Positions 1-6,860 of a stretch of 9,860 nt of DNA are shown in pieces. This DNA comes from Nitrospinaceae bacterium (GTDB lineage Bacteria; Nitrospinota; Nitrospinia; Nitrospinales; VA-1). Both the position numbers and the translations under genes were made by a program. Where the stretch lies: contig JAESTE010000039.1 in the NCBI GenBank assembly GCA_016763735.1, positions 1 through 9,860 of the forward strand, written 5' to 3'. Each line of letters starts with the position of its first letter. Position 1 is the first letter of the stretch. The notes under the pieces were generated by a model. It was not told the origin of the DNA, made no database searches, and saw only the letters and a list, made by a program, of their open reading frames with translations.

Positions 1-287
1 CATCGGTAACCTTTGCTATATACTGGATTTTCTTTGCCCTGAAGCCATGCAACTAACCAATCACGCTTAAACTTGCTTCCACCCCACATTAAATCAGGGG
101 CTTTTAAATTGAACCGTGATTCACCCTTGCCTTCAAATTTATGGCAGGTTGTGCACTGTTTTTCGATCAACCCCTCTGTTGCTTTTATATCAAAAGCATT
201 AGCATTAACTCCCATTAGGGTTAATGTGAAAAAAAGTAACAATTGAATTAATAAGCGGCAATGATTCCTATATTGTATATAAATCAT
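1..287 (-). CDS. Secreted c-type cytochrome, 5' part only (3' end beyond window)
   Basis: The first 95 codons of a minus-strand gene are visible; the gene continues past the left edge. Residues 1-31 form a Sec signal peptide: a basic stretch (YRNHCR), a hydrophobic core (LLIQLLLFFTLTLMG), and a likely cleavage after ANA. The mature part soon shows CTTCH, the CxxCH motif that binds heme c covalently, followed by a region rich in Lys and Trp (DLMWGG, WLVAWLQG). The product is therefore probably a small periplasmic or membrane-attached electron carrier or cytochrome c domain. The axial Met ligand is not in view, so monoheme versus multiheme cannot be decided. The start is set by AGGAGG four bases upstream of ATG. 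It has no adjacent operon partner in the window; the gene upstream ends about 490 bases away. Confidence 0.85.
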   Translation of the reverse strand, partial: MIYIQYRNHCRLLIQLLLFFTLTLMGVNANAFDIKATEGLIEKQCTTCHKFEGKGESRFNLKAPDLMWGGSKFKRDWLVAWLQGKENPVYSKGYR

Positions 288-291
288 AATT

Positions 292-297
292 CCTCCT
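292..297 (-). promoter_or_regulatory. Strong ribosome binding site of the cytochrome gene
   Basis: On the minus strand AGGAGG lies four bases before the ATG at 287-285. It is a full match to the anti-Shine-Dalgarno core and fixes the start of the signal peptide. Confidence 0.75.
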
Positions 298-381
298 AAG
301 TTTTAAGCTTCTGTTCATGTTTTATCCTTTCCATTTAAAAAATTTTAGTTTTTTAACTGTTTTATTCAGCTGCTCTGTTCT

Positions 382-464
382 CTGAGAAGCCCGCCAATCC
401 CTTATCTCAGTAGTGAAGCAGTCGTGAAATTAGAGAACCAGAACTGGCGGACCCTTCTCTAATT
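382..464. repeat. Two hairpins with complementary 17-nt loops
   Basis: CTGAGA (382-387) pairs with TCTCAG (405-410), and AATTAGAGAA (428-437) pairs perfectly with TTCTCTAATT (455-464). Both loops are 17 nt long. Loop one contains CCGCCA (391-396), which is exactly complementary to TGGCGG (445-450) in loop two. A second, mutually exclusive fold joins GAGAAG (384-389) to CTTCTC (454-459) plus the same loop pairing. The element could be a structured leader RNA for the cytochrome on the minus strand, an independent small RNA, or a remnant of a mobile element with imperfect inverted ends. The pairing is seen directly; the function is not known. Confidence 0.55.
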
Positions 465-570
465 CTTAAACTCAGTATAGGTATTTGGAATATGTTAAAA
501 AATCGCTGAAAAGACTAAGTTGTTGAGGTGGTTTTTTAGTTTCTTTGTAGTTGTTCTACTACAAGGATGT

Positions 571-597
571 GGGGGATAAAGGGGGGGGCTTTGAGGG
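571..597 (+). other. G-rich tract with G-quadruplex potential
   Basis: G-runs of 5 (571-575), 8 (581-588) and 3 (595-597) are separated by loops of 5 and 6 bases. Splitting the run of eight gives four G3 tracts with loops within the usual 1-7 limit, so a quadruplex could form on the plus strand. It lies in non-coding sequence downstream of the minus-strand operon. The run of eight G is also a spot prone to sequencing or assembly error. Confidence 0.45.
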
Positions 598-775
598 AGG
601 TGATTGGCAAGGGTAAAGCCGAGACAATTTGTTGTGAGCCAGAAAAGTGTCTACTAGTTATGTTCAGCCGCATGTCCTCTAAGGAGGAGAGCAACTGAGT
701 AAGGACTCTCGAAACTGGGGGAACGTTTGTGTGCTGCAAAAGTTATTGGCAGATGTCACCGGCCGCAGGGTTGGG

Positions 776-2167
776 CTAGCCGACGATGTTGTATCTCCGT
801 GCTCGATACTTGACTCCGAATTCTTTGTTTACTATCTCTTCACAGTTCGCTTCATCGACTCCACGCTGGTGGGTGACAATAGAAGCTTGCACATCGGGGA
901 TATGTTTTTTGGCCTCTTCAATGAATTCTTTGATTTTTTCATATATTCCGTTGCGGAACTTTGGCAGGGGCTGACAGATTTCATCGTAGGCTTCAGAAGA
1001 GTCAGCATTGAGGCTCACCGAAACTTCATCTATCAGACCCGATAGTTCTGGCAGGATATTGCGTTTGTTGATTACGTTTCCATGGCCGTTGGTGTTGAGT
1101 CTCACACGACCGCCATTGTCTTTGATTTTTTTAGCGACTTCCTTGATGACATCCAGCCTGAGAGTGGGTTCGCCAAATCCGCAGAAAACAACCTCATCGT
1201 ATTTCTTTACATCGTCAATCGATTCCCAGACTTCTTTAGCGGTGGGTTCCCGGTCCAGTTTAAGATTGTACCCTTGGACAACCGGTTTAGTCAGCCGGGT
1301 ACAGAACACACAATCTGCCGTGCAACGCTGTGTCAGGTTAAGATAAAGTGAGTTACGAATTTTATATGAGACGGTTCCTGTTTTTGCTTGCGCGCCAATG
1401 CCAAACAGTTCGAAAAAGTTCAGTTCCATGGTGCGTTCCACATCTTCAATTTTTAATCCGCGGATTTCTGCAAGTTTTTCGGCAGTAAAATTAACATAAG
1501 CCGGTTCGTTGCGTTTGCCGCGATGTGGAACAGGTGTGAGGTAAGGGCAATCGGTTTCTGCGAATAAACGATCTGCGGGTACATTTTTGGCAACTTCGCG
1601 CAGGTCGTCTGCTTTTTTAAATGTAATCGAACCGGAAAAGGAAATATAGAACCCCATCTCCAACGCCGCGTCTGCCAGTTCCTGATCCCCTGAAAAACAA
1701 TGGAAGATTCCCGAATGTGCTGTTGGGTCTTTGGGATAAAACTCTGACAAAATCGAAATGATGTCTTCCTTTGCGTCTCGGCTGTGGATGACAATGGGCT
1801 TATTCATGTCGCGCGCAATTTGAACCTGGTTGCGAAAATGCGTGCGTTGTAAATCCTGAGGAGAATAGTTTTTAAAATAATCGAGACCGATTTCTCCAAG
1901 AGCCACAACCTTTGGGTGAGACAGCAATTGCCGTAGGTGGGAATAGGTATCATCATCAATGGATTTTACATCATGCGGATGGATACCTGCAGTCGCGTAA
2001 ATGAAATCGTATTGTTCGGCAAGCTCCATAGACCGATAGCTGCTTTCGATATCGCATCCAATATTCAGCATGTACTGCACGCCGCTTTCGTGGGCGCGTT
2101 CTATTACGGCTTCGCGGTCTTCTTCATAATCGGCCACATCGATATGCGCGTGGGTGTCGATAATCAT
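776..2167 (-). CDS. TatD-family metal-dependent hydrolase fused to a radical SAM domain
   Basis: The 463-residue protein has two parts. Residues 1 to about 258 are a TatD-type TIM-barrel hydrolase/DNase: THAHID (H6, H8), E92 in GEIGLDYF, H128 in VIHSRD, H156 in FHCFSG, and E204/D206 in ETDCPYL followed by PHRGKRNEP, so the metal-binding set is complete. Residues from about 266 on are a radical SAM domain with C282-x3-C286-x2-C289 for the [4Fe-4S] cluster and GFGEPTLR (330-337) as the SAM-contacting GGE-like motif. The family of TatD-linked radical SAM proteins is known, but its substrate is not established, and I do not assign one. A nuclease, DNA/RNA repair or nucleotide-modification role is only inference. 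The start ATG overlaps the metG stop in ATGA, so translation is probably coupled to metG. It is the last gene of the holB-ricT-metG operon. Confidence 0.9.
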   Translation of the reverse strand: MIIDTHAHIDVADYEEDREAVIERAHESGVQYMLNIGCDIESSYRSMELAEQYDFIYATAGIHPHDVKSIDDDTYSHLRQLLSHPKVVALGEIGLDYFKNYSPQDLQRTHFRNQVQIARDMNKPIVIHSRDAKEDIISILSEFYPKDPTAHSGIFHCFSGDQELADAALEMGFYISFSGSITFKKADDLREVAKNVPADRLFAETDCPYLTPVPHRGKRNEPAYVNFTAEKLAEIRGLKIEDVERTMELNFFELFGIGAQAKTGTVSYKIRNSLYLNLTQRCTADCVFCTRLTKPVVQGYNLKLDREPTAKEVWESIDDVKKYDEVVFCGFGEPTLRLDVIKEVAKKIKDNGGRVRLNTNGHGNVINKRNILPELSGLIDEVSVSLNADSSEAYDEICQPLPKFRNGIYEKIKEFIEEAKKHIPDVQASIVTHQRGVDEANCEEIVNKEFGVKYRARRYNIVG

Positions 2168-4080
2168 CGTACTTGTATTCCCAATCCGGGTTCCTGATCG
2201 AACCCTGCCAGTAGGAGAGAACCATCGTTGTTAGCGGCTAACAACATGCCCTGCGATTCGATTCCCATGAGCTTTGCTGGCTTGAGATTGGCTACGATAA
2301 TCACGGTACGCCCGATCAGGTCTTCGGCTTCAAAACTTTCTGCGATGCCTGCAAGAATCTGTCGGGTTTCGGTGCCGATATCAACTTTGAGCTGAACCAG
2401 TTTTTTAGATTTTTTGACTTTCTCCGCTTCAAGAATTTTCCCGGTGCGCAGATCGACTTTCATAAATTCGTCAATCGTGATTTGCCCTGTGTTATCTTTT
2501 GCCGTTGCTTTTGGAGCCTCTAATTCTGCGATAATTTTTGCGGCTTGCTTGTCTTCGATCCGCGGGAAAAGTTGCTTGGCTTTTTGTGTATGCGTGCCCG
2601 AGATTAAACCACCCCAGTTGTCGAGCGAGGTCATCCCTTGCTCTTCTATGGTTTTTTCAACTCCCAGTTGCTGCATCAAAGATTCGCAGCTTTTTGGCAT
2701 AAAGGGGAAGAGTAGAACACCCAGAATGCGTAAAGATTCTGCGGCGTTATACATAACGGTTTTCAGTCTCTCTTTACCTTCATCAGTTTTGGCAAGATTC
2801 CAGGGGCCTGTTTTATCTATGTATTGGTTTGTCGTATCTACCAGTTCCCAGATTTTTTGCAGAATTTTATTAAATGCAAGTTCGTCGTAAAGTTTGCGCA
2901 CTTCATCAATCACTTCTTGTGCTTTTTTTTGCAGTGCTATGTCTTCTTCGCCTGTCGTTGCGGGTTCTGGAATGGTGCCGTTGAAATATTTCTTAATCAT
3001 ATTCACGGTGCGATTGAGTAGATTCCCCAGATTGTTCGCTAAATCGCTATTGAGTCTCCCGATCAAAGCCTTATGAGAAAAATCACCATCAAGTCCAAAG
3101 GGAACTTCCCTTAAAAGAAAATAACGGATCACATCAACTCCAAACCGGTCCGCGAGTTGATTAGGTTCGACCACATTGTGCAGGGACTTGGACATCTTCT
3201 GTCCGTTTACCGTCCACCATCCATGAGCAAAAATATTTTTAGGGGGTTCCAGTCCAATAGCCTTCAGCATGGTTGACCAATAAACCGCGTGCGTGGTCAG
3301 GATATCTTTTCCAACCATGTTGTGGTCTGCAGGCCAGTAGCCACTGGCACGTATATCGGCAAGCGAACCGTGGATGGAAATATAGTTGATCAGTGCATCG
3401 AACCAGACGTAGGTGACATATTCTTCGTCGAAGGGAAGGGGGATGCCCCAGGGAAGCCGAGACTTTGGACGCGAGATGCAAAGGTCTTCCAGCGGTTTTT
3501 CCAGGAAACCCAAAACTTCATTCCGCCGTGACGCAGGCAGTATGAAATGCGGATCACTTTTTATTTTTTCAATCAGCCAATCCTGATATTTCCCCATGCG
3601 AAAAAAATAATTATGTTCTTTTATCTTTTCTACTTTACGTCGACATTCAGGACAATTGCCTTCCTGTAAATCTTTTTCTGTCCAGAACCTTTCGCAGGGG
3701 GTGCAATACCAGCCTTCATAGCTGTCGCGATAAATTTCATCCTTATCGTGTAGCGTTTGCAGAATGTCGCATACCAGACGTTTATGACGTTCTTCTGTCG
3801 TGCGGATGAAATCGCTATTGGAAATATTAAGCTTTACCCATAACTCTTTAAACCGTTGGTGAAGTTTGTCGACGTGCTGTTGCGGAGTTACATTCAGGTC
3901 TTTTGCGGCCTGCTGGACTTTTTGTCCGTGCTCATCGGTTCCCGTCAGGAAGAAAACTTTATATCCCTCGAGTCTTTTGAAGCGGGCGACGACATCAGCG
4001 GCGATGGTTGTATATGCGTGCCCGATATGAGGAATGTCGTTCACATAATAAATAGGGGTGGTGACGTAAAAATTTTTCAT
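2164..4080 (-). CDS. metG: Methionyl-tRNA synthetase with C-terminal tRNA-binding domain
   Basis: This cytoplasmic class I aminoacyl-tRNA synthetase (638 residues) charges tRNA-Met and initiator tRNA with methionine using ATP. HIGH is at residues 18-21 and KMSKS at 295-299. A zinc knuckle is present as C126-x2-C129 and C143-x2-C146 in the connective domain. Residues from about 533 to the end form an OB-fold of the Trbp111/EMAP II type (IDEFMKVDLRTGKI, with LMGIESQGM near the end), which aids tRNA binding and dimerisation. The length is normal for a MetRS with this extra domain. The gene follows ricT by 25 nt and has no clear Shine-Dalgarno sequence (CTGAAAC before ATG). Its stop overlaps the start of the TatD/radical SAM gene. 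Identification is firm. Confidence 0.97.
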   Translation of the reverse strand: MKNFYVTTPIYYVNDIPHIGHAYTTIAADVVARFKRLEGYKVFFLTGTDEHGQKVQQAAKDLNVTPQQHVDKLHQRFKELWVKLNISNSDFIRTTEERHKRLVCDILQTLHDKDEIYRDSYEGWYCTPCERFWTEKDLQEGNCPECRRKVEKIKEHNYFFRMGKYQDWLIEKIKSDPHFILPASRRNEVLGFLEKPLEDLCISRPKSRLPWGIPLPFDEEYVTYVWFDALINYISIHGSLADIRASGYWPADHNMVGKDILTTHAVYWSTMLKAIGLEPPKNIFAHGWWTVNGQKMSKSLHNVVEPNQLADRFGVDVIRYFLLREVPFGLDGDFSHKALIGRLNSDLANNLGNLLNRTVNMIKKYFNGTIPEPATTGEEDIALQKKAQEVIDEVRKLYDELAFNKILQKIWELVDTTNQYIDKTGPWNLAKTDEGKERLKTVMYNAAESLRILGVLLFPFMPKSCESLMQQLGVEKTIEEQGMTSLDNWGGLISGTHTQKAKQLFPRIEDKQAAKIIAELEAPKATAKDNTGQITIDEFMKVDLRTGKILEAEKVKKSKKLVQLKVDIGTETRQILAGIAESFEAEDLIGRTVIIVANLKPAKLMGIESQGMLLAANNDGSLLLAGFDQEPGLGIQVR

Positions 4081-4105
4081 GTTTCAGTTTTTAGAGTTTT
4101 CAGGA

Positions 4106-4964
4106 TTATGGGTTTTGCTGTTTAACTTTCAGTTCTTCTTTAGGGTAGGTCATGATGCTTTCGTCATCGAGACGAACCATAACTTTCTGGGCGAGGATTT
4201 CATTTTTTAAAACTTTTCCGGGTCCATCAGGCGTTTGCACCTGACTATTGACTCTTGGTAGACCTTTAACCATTTCTTTATAATTGTCATGTTCGTATTG
4301 AAGGCAACACATCAGTCTGCCGCACACACCGGAAATTTTACTTGGGTTCAATGCCAACCCTTGGTTCTTTGCCATTTTTATGGACGGGGGTGAATTCGGG
4401 TAGCCATGTAGAGCAGCATAATGTTTCGCCGCATATTCCAAACCCGCCTATGACCTTTGCCTCATCCCTTACTCCTACCTGTTTCATTTCGATACGGTGC
4501 CGCAGGTTAGATGCAAGGTAGCGAATGAGTTGGCGAAAGTCTACCCTTCCTTCTGCGGTGAAAAAGAAGATAGTTTTATTCATATGCGGCTGGTGAACAA
4601 CCCGACTCAAACTCATCGGCAGTTTCAGTTCCAGAATTTTTTCAGAGCATAAAGTTTTGGCTTTTTGTTCGACACTTTGCCTTCGGTTTTCAGCTTGATA
4701 ATCATTTTCGTTTGCAACGCGAAGAACTTTATAAAAGTTTTCGTTTTTGTTCTTACGGAAATTAATGATTTTGTTTGATGCTACAAGGCCCATCTTGAGT
4801 CCTTGGTCTGAATTGACCATAACCGTCATTCCCACGCGCAGCTTTAAATCTTTTGGATCGTAGAGTTGCGATTTGGCTTGGTTGCTGATGCGAATGCCAA
4901 TTAAAAACTTCGGTGGTGTTGAAGTGGTTTCGGTATTTTTAGTTTTTTCGGCTGTCGAGTTCAT
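4106..4964 (-). CDS. ricT: PSP1-domain protein of the RicT/YaaT family, with an apparent +1 frameshift
   Basis: Two overlapping frames together give one complete PSP1 family protein of about 285 residues. The first frame carries the N-terminal PSP1 part up to CGETLCCSTWLPEFTP (C178, C183, C184). The second continues with SIKMAKNQG...SGVCGRLMCCLQYE (C214, C219, C220) and a C-terminal KOW-like stretch (PDGPGKVL). In RicT of Bacillus these cysteines serve iron-sulfur clusters of a complex that influences mRNA processing; the role in Gram-negative bacteria is less clear. The frames join at a run of five C on the coding strand (4390-4386). Removing one C restores the family sequence, so this is a real mutation, a sequencing error or ribosomal slippage. 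Without a shift the first frame ends at 4338 and lacks the second cysteine motif. ATG at 4964 is chosen over an upstream TTG at 4985; it lies 5 nt after the holB stop. Confidence 0.85.
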
Positions 4965-4969
4965 AATGT

Positions 4970-5983
4970 TTAAGCGGCCTCGCAAAAATCTATAAGCATA
5001 TTTTCAAAAAATAGTTGAGCGTTGGCATTTCCAGATAAAGCTAATTGGGTTGTGTGTATCGTATTAAAAATTTCCAGCCAGGATTTCAAACTTCTTCGTG
5101 AGGCCAAGGGTTTCAACCTTTTTGCAATGTCGTAATTATAAACCTCTGATTCAGAGCATCCCGATCGAAAAAATGCAAGGTCTCGCACTAATTCCATCAT
5201 CTCATTAAAAATCATTTCCCATTGATCGGACTGCCGAGCCCATGACTTCGCATGTGAGAATACTATATCCATGCGATCAAAAGATACCGTTTCCAGAAGA
5301 TTCACAATTTCCTGGCGAATGTTAGCGATGTCTGCCATATCCTCTGTCATGGCTTTTTTTACACTGCCTCGCGATCGAAGAGTGCGAAAGTTCAGGTCGT
5401 TCTCCTCCATTACTTCTTCGGTCATTGTTTCTTTTAAAATCTTTTTTATGTTTTCTGGAGTGAGCGGTTGAAATTGAATTGCCTGGCACCTCGATATCAG
5501 GGTGGGCAATAATTTAAATGGATGAGAAGAAACCAGAATCAATACCGTTGCTGATGGGGGCTCTTCCAATGTTTTTAAAAAGGAGTTGGCTGCTTGCGGA
5601 TTCATAAGGTCCGCATCGTCGATTACCGCGACTTTTACTTTTCCTTCGTATGGATGAAAAGCAATTTTTCTTTGCAATTCGCGAATGGCTTCAATCTTGA
5701 TTGTAGCTTCTCGCGCAGTCGGGGTGCTTTTAACGGGTTCTATAAAAAAGAAATCGGGATGTGTTCTGTTTTCAATCTTTCGGCACGACAAACACTTGTC
5801 ACAGGCTTCACCTTCTACAGATTCCGAGCAGTTCAATGTTTTTGCCAATTCAATAGCGGTATATTTTTTGCCAATGCTTTCCTGTCCATAAAACAGGTAG
5901 GCGTGTGCCACACTGTTGTTTTGGAGTGCATTTTTTAGGGTTTGTTTGGGTTGTTTCTGACCCAAAATCCGATCGAATGACAT
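4970..5983 (-). CDS. holB: DNA polymerase III delta' subunit (clamp loader)
   Basis: This AAA+-fold clamp-loader subunit (337 residues from the chosen start) works with delta and tau/gamma to load the beta clamp during replication. It opens with FDRILGQ, typical of the family. It has a P-loop-like GQESIGKK (about residues 33-40), a four-cysteine zinc module (C52, C61, C64, C67), a Walker B-like VIDDAD (about 120-125), FLKTLEEPP, and the SRC motif (164-166) that supplies the arginine finger in trans. The C-terminal third is weakly conserved helical sequence, as usual for delta'. The ATG at 5983 was preferred to an in-frame TTG at 6022 because the protein then begins at MSFDRILGQ and a GGGAGG lies upstream, although its spacing of 13 nt is long. 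It is the first gene of the minus-strand operon. Confidence 0.94.
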   Translation of the reverse strand: MSFDRILGQKQPKQTLKNALQNNSVAHAYLFYGQESIGKKYTAIELAKTLNCSESVEGEACDKCLSCRKIENRTHPDFFFIEPVKSTPTAREATIKIEAIRELQRKIAFHPYEGKVKVAVIDDADLMNPQAANSFLKTLEEPPSATVLILVSSHPFKLLPTLISRCQAIQFQPLTPENIKKILKETMTEEVMEENDLNFRTLRSRGSVKKAMTEDMADIANIRQEIVNLLETVSFDRMDIVFSHAKSWARQSDQWEMIFNEMMELVRDLAFFRSGCSESEVYNYDIAKRLKPLASRRSLKSWLEIFNTIHTTQLALSGNANAQLFFENMLIDFCEAA

Positions 5984-6115
5984 GATTTTAATAGTACCTC
6001 CCTGAATTTCTATGAAAATCAAGGATACTTAGAAGATTGAAAATTCTTAAGTCTAGCCAGGAAAGGTGAAGGGATAGACCCTTTTAAAGGGAATAAACTT
6101 ACCGCATTTGTTACT

Positions 6116-6144
6116 ATTTTAGTACAGAGGTACTTATAAAACAA
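6116..6144 (-). promoter_or_regulatory. Candidate sigma70-type promoter for the holB operon
   Basis: On the minus strand TTGTTT (6144-6139) and TAAAAT (6121-6116) are separated by exactly 17 bases. This would start transcription near 6109, about 125 bases before holB. The spacer is largely occupied by the AGTAC-N4-GTACT palindrome, so a repressor bound there would block polymerase. The call rests on hexamer match and position only. Confidence 0.5.
6121..6134. promoter_or_regulatory. Palindromic operator candidate in the holB promoter
   Basis: AGTAC (6121-6125), AGAG, GTACT (6130-6134) is a perfect 5-bp inverted repeat with a 4-bp centre. It lies between the -35 and -10 of the holB promoter candidate. 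No regulator family can be named from this alone. Confidence 0.35.
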
Positions 6145-6226
6145 GCACGAGGCCCTTTATTTTAGTAACGAGGTAGTAGAAGAGGCTAGCCCCCCATTTT
6201 ATTTTTTGCTAATCGCGCCACAATGA

Positions 6227-6256
6227 TTGAAAATTGTTTTGGAATAAGGTTATAAT
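6227..6256 (+). promoter_or_regulatory. Sigma70-type promoter of the ferredoxin gene
   Basis: TTGAAA (6227-6232) and a perfect TATAAT (6251-6256) are separated by 18 bases. The predicted start near 6263 leaves a leader of about 45 bases with AGGGA placed seven bases before the ATG. It is the best promoter match in the window. Confidence 0.72.
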
Positions 6257-6307
6257 TAGCGCCAGTTTTCAGGATAGACTAGAAGTCCAACTCTCAGGGA
6301 ATACTTC

Positions 6308-6634
6308 ATGGCAACAGCAGAAAAAGCCAAAAGAAACGTACAGCGAAAAAGAAAACCCAAGATACTTGCTGTTATCAATGATGCCTGCACGGGGTGTGCG
6401 AGTTCGCCTATTTGTATTACCGAATGTCCCGTCGACAACTGCATGTTCGAAGTGGAAAATCCAGATGCTCCAGCATTCAACCGTGTCTTTGTTGATCCCT
6501 TGTTATGCATAGGTTGTAAAAAATGTATTACTAAGGGGCCTATGGACACTTTATTGGAAGGTTGCCCCTGGGATGCAATTGATATGATACCACTTGATAA
6601 GTATGAAGCTGATTTTGGAACCCTTCCTTATTAA
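6308..6634 (+). CDS. Small dicluster [4Fe-4S] ferredoxin
   Basis: This 108-residue soluble protein begins with a basic, Lys/Arg-rich tail (about 1-18) that is not a signal peptide. It carries eight or more cysteines in a ferredoxin fold: C27-x2-C30-x5-C36-x3-C40-P with C45, then C67-x2-C70-x2-C73 and C86-P. This fits two [4Fe-4S] clusters, the first half having a short insertion (ASSPI) between the second and third cysteine and the second a 12-residue spacing before C86. Its role is low-potential electron transfer in the cytoplasm; the partner cannot be read from the sequence. It has its own promoter (6227-6256), lies divergent from holB, and precedes the ATP synthase operon by 226 bases in the same direction without an obvious terminator, so some read-through is possible. 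Confidence 0.9.
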   Translation: MATAEKAKRNVQRKRKPKILAVINDACTGCASSPICITECPVDNCMFEVENPDAPAFNRVFVDPLLCIGCKKCITKGPMDTLLEGCPWDAIDMIPLDKYEADFGTLPY

Positions 6635-6790
6635 ATCGATAACAATTCGAAATTAAAAGTCAATATTCTGAAATCAGGTTCTTTAATGAATCAGGTAATT
6701 GGTTGTCTGGTTTTACGATATTGCAATTGAGGTCTTTATTTGCCAGTGTTTTCAATGGTTTATGGACAGGGAAAAACAACGAAAAATTTT

Positions 6791-6820
6791 TTGGACAACA
6801 TTGGAACGTTGAGGTATGAT
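6791..6820 (+). promoter_or_regulatory. Candidate promoter of the ATP synthase operon
   Basis: TTGGAC (6791-6796) and TATGAT (6815-6820) are 18 bases apart. They lie in the 226-base gap after the ferredoxin gene, about 40 bases before atpZ. Transcription would start near 6827. The rest of this gap (6635-6790) shows no gene and no clear terminator. Confidence 0.55.
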
Positions 6821-6860
6821 AGCTCCGATTTTCTGGGTAATCCCCCCAAGTAAAAAATAA

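Larger units (their letters stand above)
288..775. other. Long intergenic gap without a convincing gene
   Basis: This 488-base stretch separates the end of the TatD/radical SAM gene from the cytochrome start; both are read leftward. The part near the cytochrome is AT-rich and contains an all-AT inverted repeat (335-342 with 349-356). The middle has two perfect hairpins (382-464). The right part, 481-775, changes composition and is G-rich on the plus strand. It holds short local hairpins: TTGTAGT/ACTACAA at 545-564, TCCTC-TAAG-GAGGA at 675-688, and GAGT-AAGG-ACTC at 697-708. A 67-codon open frame on the minus strand (739-536) has no ribosome binding site and no recognisable domain, so I do not call it a gene. 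I find no clear terminator for the minus-strand operon and no confident promoter for the cytochrome. Confidence 0.6.
6116..6175. repeat. 17-bp direct repeat, two copies 43 bp apart
   Basis: ATTTTAGTACAGAGGTA (6116-6132) and ATTTTAGTAACGAGGTA (6159-6175) match at 15 of 17 positions, the two differences being adjacent. Their offset of 43 bp is close to four helical turns. The first copy covers the -10 of the holB promoter candidate; the second has no good -35 partner. GTTACTA (6110-6116) is also inverted at TAGTAAC (6163-6169). This may be a pair of protein binding sites or a local duplication. Confidence 0.5.
5984..6307. other. Divergent regulatory region between holB and the ferredoxin gene
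   Basis: This 324-base gap has no coding potential that I trust. It contains one promoter candidate for each direction, a 17-bp direct repeat, an inverted repeat in the spacer of the holB promoter, and CCCTTTTAAAGGG (6079-6091), a short palindrome that would fall in the holB leader. The ferredoxin-side part ends with AGGGA (6296-6300), seven bases before the ATG at 6308. Confidence 0.6.

Noticed and set aside
335..356. TTAAAAAA/TTTTTTAA inverted repeat as a terminator
   Set aside because: The stem has only A-T pairs and lies just upstream of the cytochrome gene, so it is too weak and wrongly placed for a terminator of the preceding operon.
370..480. Possible 6S RNA because of the GCCCGCCAATCCC-like stretch
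   Set aside because: The hairpin layout and length do not give the long rod with a central bubble expected of 6S RNA.
571..588. G-rich tract as part of a repeat array or CRISPR-like element
   Set aside because: No repeated unit with regular spacing is present around it.
536..739. 67-codon open frame on the minus strand
   Set aside because: No ribosome binding site, no recognisable domain, and it runs through the G-rich tract and hairpins; its composition does not resemble the neighbouring proteins.
4338..4441. Two separate overlapping genes instead of one frameshifted ricT
   Set aside because: Each part alone holds only half of a single conserved family, the conserved sequence continues across the join, and the tail residues outside the join (VHKNGKEPRVGIEPK and MEYAAKHYAALHGYPN) do not match the family.
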